Origin: Bacteroidota bacterium
GTDB taxonomy: Bacteria > Bacteroidota > Bacteroidia > Chitinophagales > LD1
Direction: 5' to 3'
DNA length: 64,000 bases
Assembly: GCA_947475165.1 (NCBI GenBank)
Contig: CANJLD010000001.1
Span: forward strand, 248,001 to 312,000
Below the pieces are notes generated by a model. The model searched no databases. It saw nothing but the letters and a program-made list of their open reading frames with translations, and was not told the origin of the DNA. Both the position numbers and the translations under genes were made by a program. Shown one piece after another: positions 36,870 through 46,400 of the stretch. The first letter of the stretch is position 1. Each line of letters starts with the position of its first letter.

Positions 36870-36949
36870 CAGCCGTTTAAGTGTCATTGTAAATCGCTTT
36901 CGTAAATTCGCCACACATTTAATTTTTCATTACTAAATACTTTTCGTCT

Positions 36950-38194
36950 TTGACTTTCGCTGAACTTAACTTTGAACCCACCTTAATGGAAGGCTTATCT
37001 GCTATGGGTTTCAAAAATCCAACTCCTATACAAGAACAAGCTATTCCTGTTATTATGAGCAAGGCAGACTTGATTGCCTGTGCACAAACCGGTACCGGGA
37101 AAACAGCAGCTTACCTTTTGCCTACAATTAACGATGTAGTAAAGAACCAAGGCGACTATGTGCATACGCTTATAGTTGTGCCTACCCGTGAACTTGCCAT
37201 ACAAATAGACGAAGCACTTCAAGGCTTTGCTTACTTTGCCAACGTAAGCCACATTTCCATTTTTGGCGGCACCGGTGGAATTAATTTTGAACAGGAGAAG
37301 AAAGCGCTTACACAGGGAGCGAACATCATTATTGCCACACCTGGCAGATTACTCGCTCACTTGAATATGGGTTATGCGCGTTTCGAAAAACTACAGCATT
37401 TAATTTTAGATGAAGCCGACCGTATGCTTGATATGGGTTTTAGCGATGACCTAAATAAGATTATAAGTTTTCTGCCCAAGCAGCGACAAACGTTAATGTT
37501 CTCGGCTACAATGCCGCCAAAGATTCGAGAACTGGCGAAGAAGACTTTGAAAGAAAATCCTGCGCAAATAAATATTGCAGTAAGTAAACCAGCTGAAGGT
37601 GTTACTCAAGGAGCGTATGTGGTGCATGATGCACAAAAAATGGAATTGCTGAAAGGGATTTTGAATGAGAAGAAAAATCTTTCGAGTATGCTTATTTTTT
37701 CTTCTACTAAAGATAAAGTAAAGCAACTTGACCGCGAATTGAAGCGTATGCGTTTTAATATTGCCGCTATACATTCCGACCTTGAACAGGATGAACGCAA
37801 TGAAGTGCTTCGCAGTTTCAAAAACAAAACATTACAAGTATTAGTTGCTACTGATATTCTTTCACGCGGTATTGATATTGATTCTATCGGGTTGGTAATT
37901 AATTACGATGTGCCGCGCGATGCGGAGGATTACATTCACCGTGTAGGAAGAACGGCAAGAGCAGAAACAACCGGAACAGCTCTTACGTTTGTAAATCCTG
38001 AAGACCAGCGCAAGTTTCAGCGCATTGAACAACTCATCGGTTCAGAAATAAACAAGCTTCCCATCCCTGAAAAACTTGGTGCGGGACCAGAATACAATCC
38101 GGCAAAGAATGCTGAAAGACGCAAGGGAAGTTTTGGAGGTAAACCTAAGTTTGGCAGCAAGCCAAAGTTTGGAGGAAATAAAAGAAGCAGTTAG
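36950..38194 (+). CDS. DEAD-box ATP-dependent RNA helicase (RhlE-like)
   Basis: A 414-residue helicase with all motifs: Q motif (GFKNPTPIQEQAIP), motif I AQTGTGKTAA, DEAD (ILDEADRMLDMGF), SAT, and motif VI HRVGRTAR. The start is the TTG at 36950; the first ATG would cut off the Q-motif region. The C-terminal tail is short, basic and glycine-rich (KGSFGGKPKFGSKPKFGGNK), as in RhlE-like proteins. It probably helps RNA folding and ribosome assembly. Confidence 0.93.
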   Translation: MTFAELNFEPTLMEGLSAMGFKNPTPIQEQAIPVIMSKADLIACAQTGTGKTAAYLLPTINDVVKNQGDYVHTLIVVPTRELAIQIDEALQGFAYFANVSHISIFGGTGGINFEQEKKALTQGANIIIATPGRLLAHLNMGYARFEKLQHLILDEADRMLDMGFSDDLNKIISFLPKQRQTLMFSATMPPKIRELAKKTLKENPAQINIAVSKPAEGVTQGAYVVHDAQKMELLKGILNEKKNLSSMLIFSSTKDKVKQLDRELKRMRFNIAAIHSDLEQDERNEVLRSFKNKTLQVLVATDILSRGIDIDSIGLVINYDVPRDAEDYIHRVGRTARAETTGTALTFVNPEDQRKFQRIEQLIGSEINKLPIPEKLGAGPEYNPAKNAERRKGSFGGKPKFGSKPKFGGNKRSS

Positions 38195-38205
38195 GCGTTA
38201 GTAGT

Positions 38206-38298
38206 TGCTCGTCATTGCGAGCGTAGGTTTCCGTAGCGAAGCAATCCCCTAAGCGCGTGGAGATTGCTTCGGTCGCAGAGCCTCCCTCGCAATGATGG
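38206..38298. repeat. MITE/REP-like nested palindromic element
   Basis: Outer inverted repeats GTCATTGCGAG (38211-38221) / CTCGCAATGAT (38286-38296) enclose a second pair CGAAGCAATC (38237-38246) / GATTGCTTCG (38262-38271). The whole can fold as a long hairpin. It shares its ends with the element at 27682-27735. The open frame that runs through it into the desaturase gene is not the true start. Confidence 0.85.
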
Positions 38299-38332
38299 TT
38301 CTATTTTTATCACTTCGTTTCACCTTGTTATT

Positions 38333-39439
38333 ATGTCAGCCACTCTCAAGTTCACCAATAAAAACAAAACCGATTTTCATAAGGTAGTTACGCAACGCGT
38401 AGAAAACTACTTTGCCGAAAAAGGTATTTCAAAGAATGCCGATTACCGGATGGTGATTAAAACCATTGTGATGTTCTCGCTCTACTTTATTCCATACGCT
38501 CTTATTCTTTCCGGCACTATTTCTATTTATGGCATGTGGCTTTGCACCGTTATCATGGGTTTAGGATTAGCGGGAATAGGCATGAGTGTAATGCACGATG
38601 CTAATCATGGTGCGTATTCTGGCAAGAGTTGGTTGAATCAAGTTATTGGCTATTCGCTGAACATTGTAGGTGGCGATGCTTTTAACTGGAAAATTCAGCA
38701 CAATCAACTGCACCACACTTACACCAATATTCACGGGTTCGACCAGGATATTCGCCCGCGCATGAATTTGCGTTTAACACCGGCTGTAAAACGGAATTGG
38801 TTTCACCGGTTCCAGGTATTTTATGCTTTTATGTTTTACAGTCTTCAAACTTTCTTTTGGGTGATAGTGAAAGACTTTATGCAGTTTGACCATTATCTGC
38901 AATTTCATTCTGCTGAAAATAATAAGAAGCAAAAAACAAAACGCCTGCTCAACATTATTCTCTTTAAAGTCATTTACTATTTCTACATACTTGTTATTCC
39001 CGCATTGGTGTTAGATGTTGCGTGGAGGCAATTGCTCATTGGCTTTATGACCATACACATGGTAGGCGGCCTAACGCTTACAACAGTTTTTCAATTAGCG
39101 CATGTAGTAGAAGGAACAGATTATCCAGAGCCGGTGAACGGAACTATTGAAGCCGAATGGGCGGTGCATCAAATGCATACCACTGCTAATTTTGCTCCGC
39201 AGAATAAACTCGTTACCTTTTTTGTGGGCGGCTTGAATTATCAGATTGAGCACCATCTTTTTCAGCGCATTTGCCATGTGCATTATCCCTCCATTGCACC
39301 TATTGTGCAGCAAACCGCAGCGGAGTATGGCATTCCGTATATAAAGAACGATACTTTCGGTTCGGCAGTTGCCTCGCATGTTCGCCTGCTTAGGGAATTA
39401 GGCCTGAAGGAAACCTTGAAGATGGCCTCTGATTTCTGA
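38333..39439 (+). CDS. Membrane fatty-acid desaturase (linoleoyl-CoA-desaturase type)
   Basis: A 368-residue diiron membrane desaturase. The three histidine boxes are HDANHG, HNQLHH and QIEHHLF(Q)RICHVHY, with a set of hydrophobic spans around them. The frame is open from 38264, but the first 23 codons lie in a dispersed repeat, so the ATG at 38333 (MSATLKFTNKNKTDF) is preferred. It introduces a double bond into acyl chains of membrane lipids, probably in response to cold or fluidity. An array of 21-nt units starts at its stop codon. Confidence 0.92.
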   Translation: MSATLKFTNKNKTDFHKVVTQRVENYFAEKGISKNADYRMVIKTIVMFSLYFIPYALILSGTISIYGMWLCTVIMGLGLAGIGMSVMHDANHGAYSGKSWLNQVIGYSLNIVGGDAFNWKIQHNQLHHTYTNIHGFDQDIRPRMNLRLTPAVKRNWFHRFQVFYAFMFYSLQTFFWVIVKDFMQFDHYLQFHSAENNKKQKTKRLLNIILFKVIYYFYILVIPALVLDVAWRQLLIGFMTIHMVGGLTLTTVFQLAHVVEGTDYPEPVNGTIEAEWAVHQMHTTANFAPQNKLVTFFVGGLNYQIEHHLFQRICHVHYPSIAPIVQQTAAEYGIPYIKNDTFGSAVASHVRLLRELGLKETLKMASDF

Positions 39440-39604
39440 TTTTTTTTCAAAATGCTCACTTTTTAGTTTCGTTAATGCGTTTCCGTTTTCGGAAATGCAC
39501 CTCCTAACCTTAGGAGCCCCGTTTCTTTTTTCGGAAATGCGTCTCCTTGCATCGGAAGCACCGTTTCCTTTTTAGGAGATGCGCCTATTGACTTAAGGTG
39601 CTAC
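39437..39604 (+). repeat. Intergenic array of 21-nt units (array A), hairpin-forming
   Basis: Seven contiguous 21-nt units start at 39458, 39479, 39500, 39521, 39542, 39563 and 39584, and a degraded unit overlaps the desaturase stop. Identity between units is low, but the register is exact. In units at 39479, 39500, 39521 and 39563, positions 2-8 pair with 11-17 (for example TTTCCG/CGGAAA and CTCCTAA/TTAGGAG), with substitutions matched on both arms. It fills the space between desaturase and the next gene. Confidence 0.85.
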
Positions 39605-39616
39605 TCAATTTATTTC

Positions 39617-39624
39617 TACTTTTG
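39617..39624 (+). promoter_or_regulatory. Minus-seven-like box before the 39630 gene
   Basis: TACTTTTG matches the TAnnTTTG consensus. No TTG sits 19-21 bases upstream; that position falls in the last unit of the 21-nt array. The ATG follows five bases after the box, implying a very short leader. Confidence 0.4.
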
Positions 39625-39629
39625 CAGAT

Positions 39630-40040
39630 ATGCAGGAAGTAAATTTCACCATTGTAAAAAAACGCGCTTCTCCGCTTGTTCAGTTTGCGCTGGCAGTTTT
39701 AATTGGCTGGGCGGGTATGGGAATTTGCCGGCTGCTTCATCTAGAAAAGGGAACAGAATATTTCGCAGCTTTTATCGCCATTATTCTTTTCTGCCTGATA
39801 AATGTGGTTGTTTCGCTTGCGTATGAAAGTTTTTTGCGTTACACCGTTCTGTGTTGGTATCTGTATATTCTGTTAGTAGGACTGCTTCTGCTTTCGGCAA
39901 AATTTTCTTCGGGCATCAGCATCTGGAATTTATACGAATTCAGAATGATGCTTATTTCTGTTTCCCTTTTTTATCTGCTTTCCAGCACTATGGTGCGCGG
40001 CATACGCTTAATTTATTCGGCTGCCGAACAGGGATTTTGA
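39630..40040 (+). CDS. Small membrane protein, unknown function
   Basis: A 136-residue protein with four hydrophobic segments (about 18-35, 43-63, 70-90 and 104-120). It begins MQEVNFTIVKKRASPLVQFA. No family recognised. It stands between the array A and the convergent ndh gene and is separated from ndh by 15 bases. Composition is normal for a coding sequence. Confidence 0.7.
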   Translation: MQEVNFTIVKKRASPLVQFALAVLIGWAGMGICRLLHLEKGTEYFAAFIAIILFCLINVVVSLAYESFLRYTVLCWYLYILLVGLLLLSAKFSSGISIWNLYEFRMMLISVSLFYLLSSTMVRGIRLIYSAAEQGF

Positions 40041-40055
40041 GTTACGAAGCAGAAA

Positions 40056-41345
40056 CTACAAAGCCTTTTTCTGTTTACTGTAAGGGCGAATTATCAACCG
40101 CATATTTCTGTCGTAGTTAATGTAACTCCATACCCAATTAATAAAAACAACTACACGGTTACGGAAACCAACCAGCAGCATTAAGTGTAAACCCATCCAT
40201 GCTAACCAACCAAATAATCTTCCGAAAGTAAAATTGCCTACTTCTACCACCGCGCGGTTTCTGCCAACTGTTGCCATAGTGCCTTTATCAAAGTAGCTGA
40301 ACTTATCAAGCGTCCATTGCTTGAATGTCTTTTTCAAATTGCTTGCGACCAAGTGCGCCTGCTGAATAGCCACCGGTGCAATTTGCGGATGTCCGTTCGG
40401 AAATTTTTCCTGCACCATGCAAGCCACATCGCCAATGGCAAAAATGTTTTCGTGTCCTTTTACTTTGCAGTAATCATCAATGATTATTCTTCCGCGTGCG
40501 TTGATGGAATCTTTATTCAATCCATCTATTAATACTGCCTTAATACCCGCTGCCCAAATTAAACCGGAGGTGTGAAGTTGTTTGCCTGTTTTTGTTTCTG
40601 CAATTGTTCCATCATATTTTACAACACCGGTGTTCAGCCAAACTTCGCAACCCAGTTCTTCTAAATAAGTGCTGGCGCGTTTTCGGTTGGTTTCGTTCAT
40701 GACTTGCAAAAGCTCGCCACCGTTTTCAATCAGTATCACGCGCATCTTTCTGAAGTCGAGTTCGGGATAATCGTTTGGAAGAACATGCTTCTTCAATTCG
40801 CACAAAGCACCGGCTAATTCCACACCGGTGGGTCCGCCACCTACTACTACAAAAGTCATCAGCGCTTCCTGTTCGTGTAAATCTTTAGTGAGCAATGCCT
40901 TCTCGAAATTCTGCAGAATTAAACTGCGCAGGTCGAGCGCTTCGGTTACGCTCTTCATGGGCATAGCGTTCTGCTCAAAATCTTTTATACCAAAGTAATT
41001 GGTTGTAGAACCGGTGGCAATAACGAGATAATCGTACTTCAATTCGCCAATGCTGGTGATAAGTTTGTTCTCTGCTGAAACAATCTGCTGCACTTCGCCC
41101 ATGCGGAAGTGAAAGTTCTTCTGCCCTTTAAATATTTTACGGATAGGGTAGGCAATAGAATCAGCTTCTAAACCCGCAGTAGAAACCTGATACAGCAAAG
41201 GCTGAAAGGTGTGGTAATTGTTTTTGTCGAGCAGCACAATCTGCACTTCGGCTTTGCGCAATTGCTTGGCTAACTCTAAACCACCAAAACCACAACCTAT
41301 AATAACTATGCGCGGAACTTTTACTTCGGGAACATTGATGAACAT
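40056..41345 (-). CDS. ndh: Type II NADH:quinone oxidoreductase (NDH-2)
   Basis: About 430 residues. Two dinucleotide-binding motifs are visible: VIIGCGFGGLELAKQLRKAE for FAD and VVVGGGPTGVELAGAL for NADH. IWAAGIKAVL and IFAIGDVACM are also characteristic. The C-terminal 60 residues (FGWLAWMGLHLMLLVGF, NWVWSYINY) form the membrane-binding helices. It passes electrons from NADH to menaquinone without pumping protons. The frame is open to 41381, but ATG at 41345 (MFINVPEVKVP) is the likely start; the bases upstream are in array B. Confidence 0.93.
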   Translation of the reverse strand: MFINVPEVKVPRIVIIGCGFGGLELAKQLRKAEVQIVLLDKNNYHTFQPLLYQVSTAGLEADSIAYPIRKIFKGQKNFHFRMGEVQQIVSAENKLITSIGELKYDYLVIATGSTTNYFGIKDFEQNAMPMKSVTEALDLRSLILQNFEKALLTKDLHEQEALMTFVVVGGGPTGVELAGALCELKKHVLPNDYPELDFRKMRVILIENGGELLQVMNETNRKRASTYLEELGCEVWLNTGVVKYDGTIAETKTGKQLHTSGLIWAAGIKAVLIDGLNKDSINARGRIIIDDYCKVKGHENIFAIGDVACMVQEKFPNGHPQIAPVAIQQAHLVASNLKKTFKQWTLDKFSYFDKGTMATVGRNRAVVEVGNFTFGRLFGWLAWMGLHLMLLVGFRNRVVVFINWVWSYINYDRNMRLIIRPYSKQKKAL

Positions 41346-41377
41346 GGTGCAAATGTTGCAATAAGTAGCGCACAATT

Positions 41378-41692
41378 GCAACTAAAAACCGAAAGGTTCA
41401 CCAAAAAGGCAAAAAGGTGCACCGGAAACGCAAATGGGTTCACCAGAAATCAAAAAGGGTGAATCAAAAATGAAAAAGGAAGAACCCTTTTGCGAAAAGG
41501 GTAGACCAAAATCGAAAAAGGGTGAACCTTAAACGAAAAAGGAAGAATCCTTTTGCGAAAAGGGTTCACCGAAAACCGAAAAGGGTGAACCAAAAACCGA
41601 TTAGGATGAACCAAAAATGAAAAAGGAAGAACCTTTTTTCGAAAAGGGTGAACCTTAAGCGGAAAAGGAAGCACCTTTCACGAAAAGCTTGC
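41378..41692. repeat. Intergenic array of 15 21-nt units (array B)
   Basis: Fifteen consecutive units begin at 41378 and every 21 nt after it to 41672, with no insertion or deletion over 315 nt. The unit reads about (A/C)ACC, five to six A or T bases, CGAAAAAGG, then GTG, GTT or AAG. ACC at the start and GGT at the end are complementary in most units, and some units are near-perfect hairpins (CCCTTTT/AAAAGGG at 41485-41501). Larger blocks recur (41462, 41525 and 41609). It lies between the T9SS fragment and ndh, both on the minus strand. Confidence 0.9.
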
Positions 41693-41702
41693 AAATTCCT
41701 TT

Positions 41703-41924
41703 TCATTGTTTTATAACCTTTCCGTTCCTGATTACTCCTTTGCTGTTGCGCAACTCATAAAAGTAAATGCCATCTGCAAGTTGCGCGGTGTTTATGGTAG
41801 TGGAATTTGTAAATGCCTGCTGCAAAACCTGCTGACCGAGAAAATTGTAAATTTGGATTGTTGGTGATAACACGAACGGCACAAAGTGAAAGACAGATAA
41901 AGAATCCACACAACTAACAGCCAA
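41703..41924 (-). pseudogene. Orphan T9SS type A sorting-domain fragment
   Basis: The last 50 residues, PTIQIYNFLGQQVLQQAFTN to GVIRNGKVIKQ, are a complete C-terminal half of a T9SS sorting domain (IYNFLGQQV, LADGIYFYEL, GKVIKQ). The upstream part of the frame (MAVSCVDSLSVFHFVPF) does not resemble any secreted domain, there is no signal peptide, and an overlapping frame holds more of the same stretch, suggesting frameshift. It is probably what remains of a secreted-protein gene. The 81 bases to the efflux gene at 42006 contain nothing else. Confidence 0.75.
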
Positions 41925-42005
41925 ATATCTTCATCCTTATGTGGCAAAAAGAGAATCTTATAAAACCTTTTCCCTTTTTCAATCATCTCATTATATCATC
42001 AAGGG

Positions 42006-43430
42006 CTATCTCCAACCACCCCCCAATGCCTTGTAAACGTTTATCTCGGCATTCAGTTGTTTCTTCTTTATCTCAATCAGTTCCATTTTAGATTCCAATG
42101 CTTCGCGCTGGGTGAGCAACACCTCACCATAATCTGCACGGGCAGATTTAAAGAGGTTATCGGAAATTGCAATTGATTGAGTGAGTATTTCCACTTCGTT
42201 GCTTTTGGTGTCGAAACTCTTCGAGTAATTATCAATACCCGAAAGTTCGTTCTGCACTTCGGTGAATGCTTTTAAAATAGTTTGTTCGTATTTATACACC
42301 GCCTGAATTTGTTTTGCTCTCGAAGATTTATAACCCGCTACAATAGCATTGCGGTTAATAAGCGGAGCCATCATATCGGCAAAAACATTGTAGAGCAGAG
42401 ATGTAGGGTTAAACCACACCGCAGGATTAAATGCCTGAAAACCTGCCGATGCAGAAATGCGAAACGTTGGAAAGAAATTTGCCTTCGCCACTTTAATATC
42501 CAGCTTAGATGCAGCTAACTCTTGTTCTGCTTGTCTGATGTCAGGACGATTTTCTAACAACTGACTTGGAACACCCGAAGCAATAGAATCGAATACCGTA
42601 GTATTAAACGAAGCATCGTTACGCGTAATAGGCGCAGGGAAACGACCGGTTAAGAAGTTGAGTTTGTTTTCTGTTTCTACAATCTGCTGTTGAATTTCAT
42701 ACTGCAAATTTTTTGTGTTGAGCAACTGCGCCTCGAAACGGTTCACCGCTAATTGCGTAACACGCGCGGCATCTTTTTGCTGCTTCACAATGTTCAGCGC
42801 GCTTTGTTGTATATCAATGTTTTTGCGAATAATTTCCCACTGGTTGTCGAGCGCAATCAACTCGTAGTATGAATTCGCAATTTCCGAAATCAAATTCGTA
42901 ACCATAAAGTTCTTGCCTTCTACACTCGCGAGGTAACGAGCCACTGCCGCATTCTTTCCATTGCGCAGTTTTTTCCAAATGTCGAGTTCCCACGAAAACA
43001 CTGCGCTAATCATAAAATCGCCAATGTATTTTGGTTTGCTCTCGGCTTTTTCCCAATCATGTTCCGATTGCCCGTTCCATGTGTACTTGCCTGATTTATC
43101 AGCACCAGCACCCAATTGAATTCCACCGTAAGGAAGTTGTTCGCCTTTTTTTGCTTTTACTTCGTTGCGTGCAATTTCAATATCCTGACGAGTGATATTC
43201 AACTCTTGATTGTTTGCCAAAGCAGTATCAATCAGCGCAATCAAATTTTTGTCAGTAAAATAATTGCGCCAGATAACAAGCGCGGTGTTCGTAGTATCCA
43301 GCGAAGCATGATAGCTTGACGGAACTGTTTTGTTTTCTGTTCTTATTGGTTCTTTAAAAAGTTTGCAGCCACCAACCGATATAAGTATAATGACTATAGC
43401 CACATACTTTGCAAATAATTTATTCTTCAT
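42006..43430 (-). CDS. Efflux outer-membrane factor lipoprotein (TolC/OprM-NodT family)
   Basis: A 474-residue protein. The leader ends VGGC (lipobox), and the paired helical-hairpin repeats of the family are visible (ALANNQELNITRQDIEIARN, LLENRPDIRQAEQELAASKL). Forms the outer-membrane channel of a tripartite efflux system with the RND pump and adaptor upstream. The ATG overlaps the TGA of the pump gene (ATGA, 43427-43430). Confidence 0.94.
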   Translation of the reverse strand: MKNKLFAKYVAIVIILISVGGCKLFKEPIRTENKTVPSSYHASLDTTNTALVIWRNYFTDKNLIALIDTALANNQELNITRQDIEIARNEVKAKKGEQLPYGGIQLGAGADKSGKYTWNGQSEHDWEKAESKPKYIGDFMISAVFSWELDIWKKLRNGKNAAVARYLASVEGKNFMVTNLISEIANSYYELIALDNQWEIIRKNIDIQQSALNIVKQQKDAARVTQLAVNRFEAQLLNTKNLQYEIQQQIVETENKLNFLTGRFPAPITRNDASFNTTVFDSIASGVPSQLLENRPDIRQAEQELAASKLDIKVAKANFFPTFRISASAGFQAFNPAVWFNPTSLLYNVFADMMAPLINRNAIVAGYKSSRAKQIQAVYKYEQTILKAFTEVQNELSGIDNYSKSFDTKSNEVEILTQSIAISDNLFKSARADYGEVLLTQREALESKMELIEIKKKQLNAEINVYKALGGGWR

Positions 43431-46400
43431 TTCTCTTTTCTCTTTAAAAATTTGGTGATTAGTTTTCTGATGTTTCGGGTAAGCGCAACTTGTTCTTGAG
43501 ATTCTACAAAGTCTTCGCTTAATGGGTTTTCGTCTTGGTCATTAATCAATTGTTTGCCTTCCGAAAGTTTTCCGAAAATGAAGTAGAGACCCGGAACAAT
43601 AATTACTCCGAAAACAGTTCCGAACAACATTCCTCCCAATGCCGATGCACCAATGGTGTGGTTACCCACCGCACCGGGACCGGTGGCAATTACCAGCGGA
43701 ATTAATCCAGCTATAAATGCGAATGAAGTCATTAAGATAGGGCGGAAACGCACTCTCGCTCCTTCAATAGCTGCTTCCAAAACAGTTGCTCCTTGATTGT
43801 GTTTTTGCACGGCAAATTCCACAATCAGCACCGCATTTTTACCGAGCAAACCGGTGAGCATAATCAAGCCTACCTGCGCGTAAACATCATTGGATAGACC
43901 CATCAATTTCAACAACATGAACGAGCCGAATATTCCCGGAGGAATTGATAGAAGCACCGCAAACGGAAGAAGAAAACTTTCGTACTGCGCGGCAAGAATT
44001 AGATACACGAAGAAGATTACTACAAGGAAAATATACAAGGCTTCGTTTCCTCTTTTTGCTTCGTCATACGAAAGACCTTCCCACGCAATGTCGTATCCGC
44101 GCGGCAAATTTTCTTTGGCAACTTCCTGTATGGCTTTAATGGCATCACCGGAAGAGTAACCCGGTGCAGGCGTTCCGTTAATTAGAGAAGAGATATACAA
44201 ATTGTAACGCGAAATTTCATTGGGTCCCTGCGTTTTCTTTATAGTCATAAAAGCCGAGTAAGGAACCATTTCGCCTTTATCGTTTTTAATAAACATGTTC
44301 AGAATATCCGATGGTTGTTTTCTGAATTCAGGACCGGCTTGCGTGTAAACTTTGTAGTAATTGTTGAAGCGGATGAAACCTTGTTCATACGTACTGCCAA
44401 TCATAATATTCAGATTCTCCATGGAGGCTCCAATAGAAACTCCCTTTTGCATAGCCTTTGCATTATCTATCAGCAATTCGTATTGCGGATATTTGGCAGA
44501 GTAAAAAGCAAACAATCCGCTCAACTCTTTTCTTTTTTCCAAAGCCTCCACAAACTCTTTATTTACTCTGTCAAATTCCTGATAATCTACATCGCTGCTT
44601 TTGTCTAACAAACGCAACGAGAAACCATCGGAAGTTCCATAGCCCGGCACAGCCGGTGGTTCAAAGTATTCAATGTTAGCGGCAAGGTCTTTCGATTTTT
44701 CTTCCAGTTCAGCAATTACCTGCTTTACATTATGTTTTCTATCCGACCAATCTTTTAAGTTAATCAAACAAGTTCCTGCATTAGAGCCTCTGCCTTCGGT
44801 AAGAATTTCGAAACCAGCCAACGCAGTTACTGATTGCACGCCTTCCACTTTCTTGGCAATAGCTTGAAGTTTTCTTGCTATTTCGTTTGTTCTTTCGAGT
44901 GTTGTTCCCGGTGGTGTTTGAATGATAGCATAAATCTGCCCCTGGTCTTCGTTAGGAATAAAACCTGCGGGAAGAATTTTGTTTATACCTACAATACCGA
45001 AAGCAAAGGCAAGGAGTATTCCGTAAGTAACTACTCTGCGGTCAACAATTAGTTTTAGCAATCCGGTATATTTTCCTGTAATTTTTTCGAAGCCTTTGTT
45101 GAACCAATCAAGAAAAATACTCACCGGTGTTTTTCTTTTCGGCTGGCCGTGTGTGTTCTTTAAAAGTATGGCACATAAAACCGGAGTAAGCGTAAGCGCA
45201 ACAACACCGGATAGAATAATGGCTGTTGCCATAGTAATAGAGAACTGCCGATAAAGAACGCCCACCGGTCCGCTCATAAATGCAACAGGAACAAACACAG
45301 CGGTCATTACTAAAGTGATGGCTATGATAGCACCGCCTATTTCTCCCAAGGCTTTTTGCACCGCTTTGTATGGAGATAAATTTTCTTCGTCCATTTTCAC
45401 ATGCACCGCTTCCACTACCACAATGGCATTATCTACCACAATGCCGATAGCTAAAACAAGTGCGAAGAGCGTTATCAGGTTTATGCTTAACCCAAACATT
45501 TGCATGAAAACAAATGTTCCAATCAGCGACACCGGTACTGCGAGAATTGGAATAAGTGTAGAACGCCAATCGCCTAAGAAAATAAATACAACTATGGCAA
45601 CCAGAATAAATGCTTCCAATAAAGTATGTAATACTTTTTCGATAGAGGCATCAACAAATTTTGAAACATCGTAATTGATTTCGTAATCCATGCCCGGTGG
45701 AAAATCTTTTCTTAATTCTTCCAGCTTTGCTTTTACATCGGCAATTACCTTGTTAGCATTACTGCCAGGGTTTTGTTTCAGCACTATTGAGGCAGAAGGA
45801 AATCCATCTTTGTTAGAGTAGATATCTACAAACTCGCTACCAACTTCTACTTCGGCAACATCTTTTAGTTTAAGTATTTCGCCTTCTGCATTTGCGCGGA
45901 TAATAATTTCCTTATACTGTTCCGGTGTGTTATACCAACCTTTGTAAGTAAAAACATACTCCTGCGATTGTGCCGTTTTTCCTGAACTCAATCCTACTCT
46001 TCCCGGTCTTGCCAAAACGCTTTGTTCGTCAATAGCTTTCAACACATCTTCTGCAGAAATTTTGTACGCCATCATTCTGTCTGGGTTCAACCAAACGCGA
46101 ATAGCAAAAGCGCGGCTACCTATTGCCTCTGCATGACCCATTCCGCTTATCCGTTGAATCTCCGGTAAAATGTAAGTATTAGCGTAGTTGAATAAAAATT
46201 TCTCGTCTGTATTTTTGCTGGTGCTGTAAAGGTTCAAATACATCAACATGCTCGGTTGTAGAGGTTTGATGATTACACCCTCTCGTTGAACCAATGGAGG
46301 AAGGTTGGTCATTACCTGATCAACCCTCGATTTTACTCTGGCTGCTGCAATGGTGGGGTCAGTACCGGGTTCAAATACTATATCAATACTTGCCTCGCTG

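Noticed and set aside
38264-38332. An upstream start of the desaturase at 38264
   Set aside because: The added residues are encoded by the MITE-like element; the ATG at 38333 begins the conserved protein.
41450-41674. A 74-residue heptad-repeat protein on the minus strand
   Set aside because: It consists only of array B read in one frame; unit length of seven codons and absence of stop codons in the unit explain it. It stops in the next unit and has no leader or domain.
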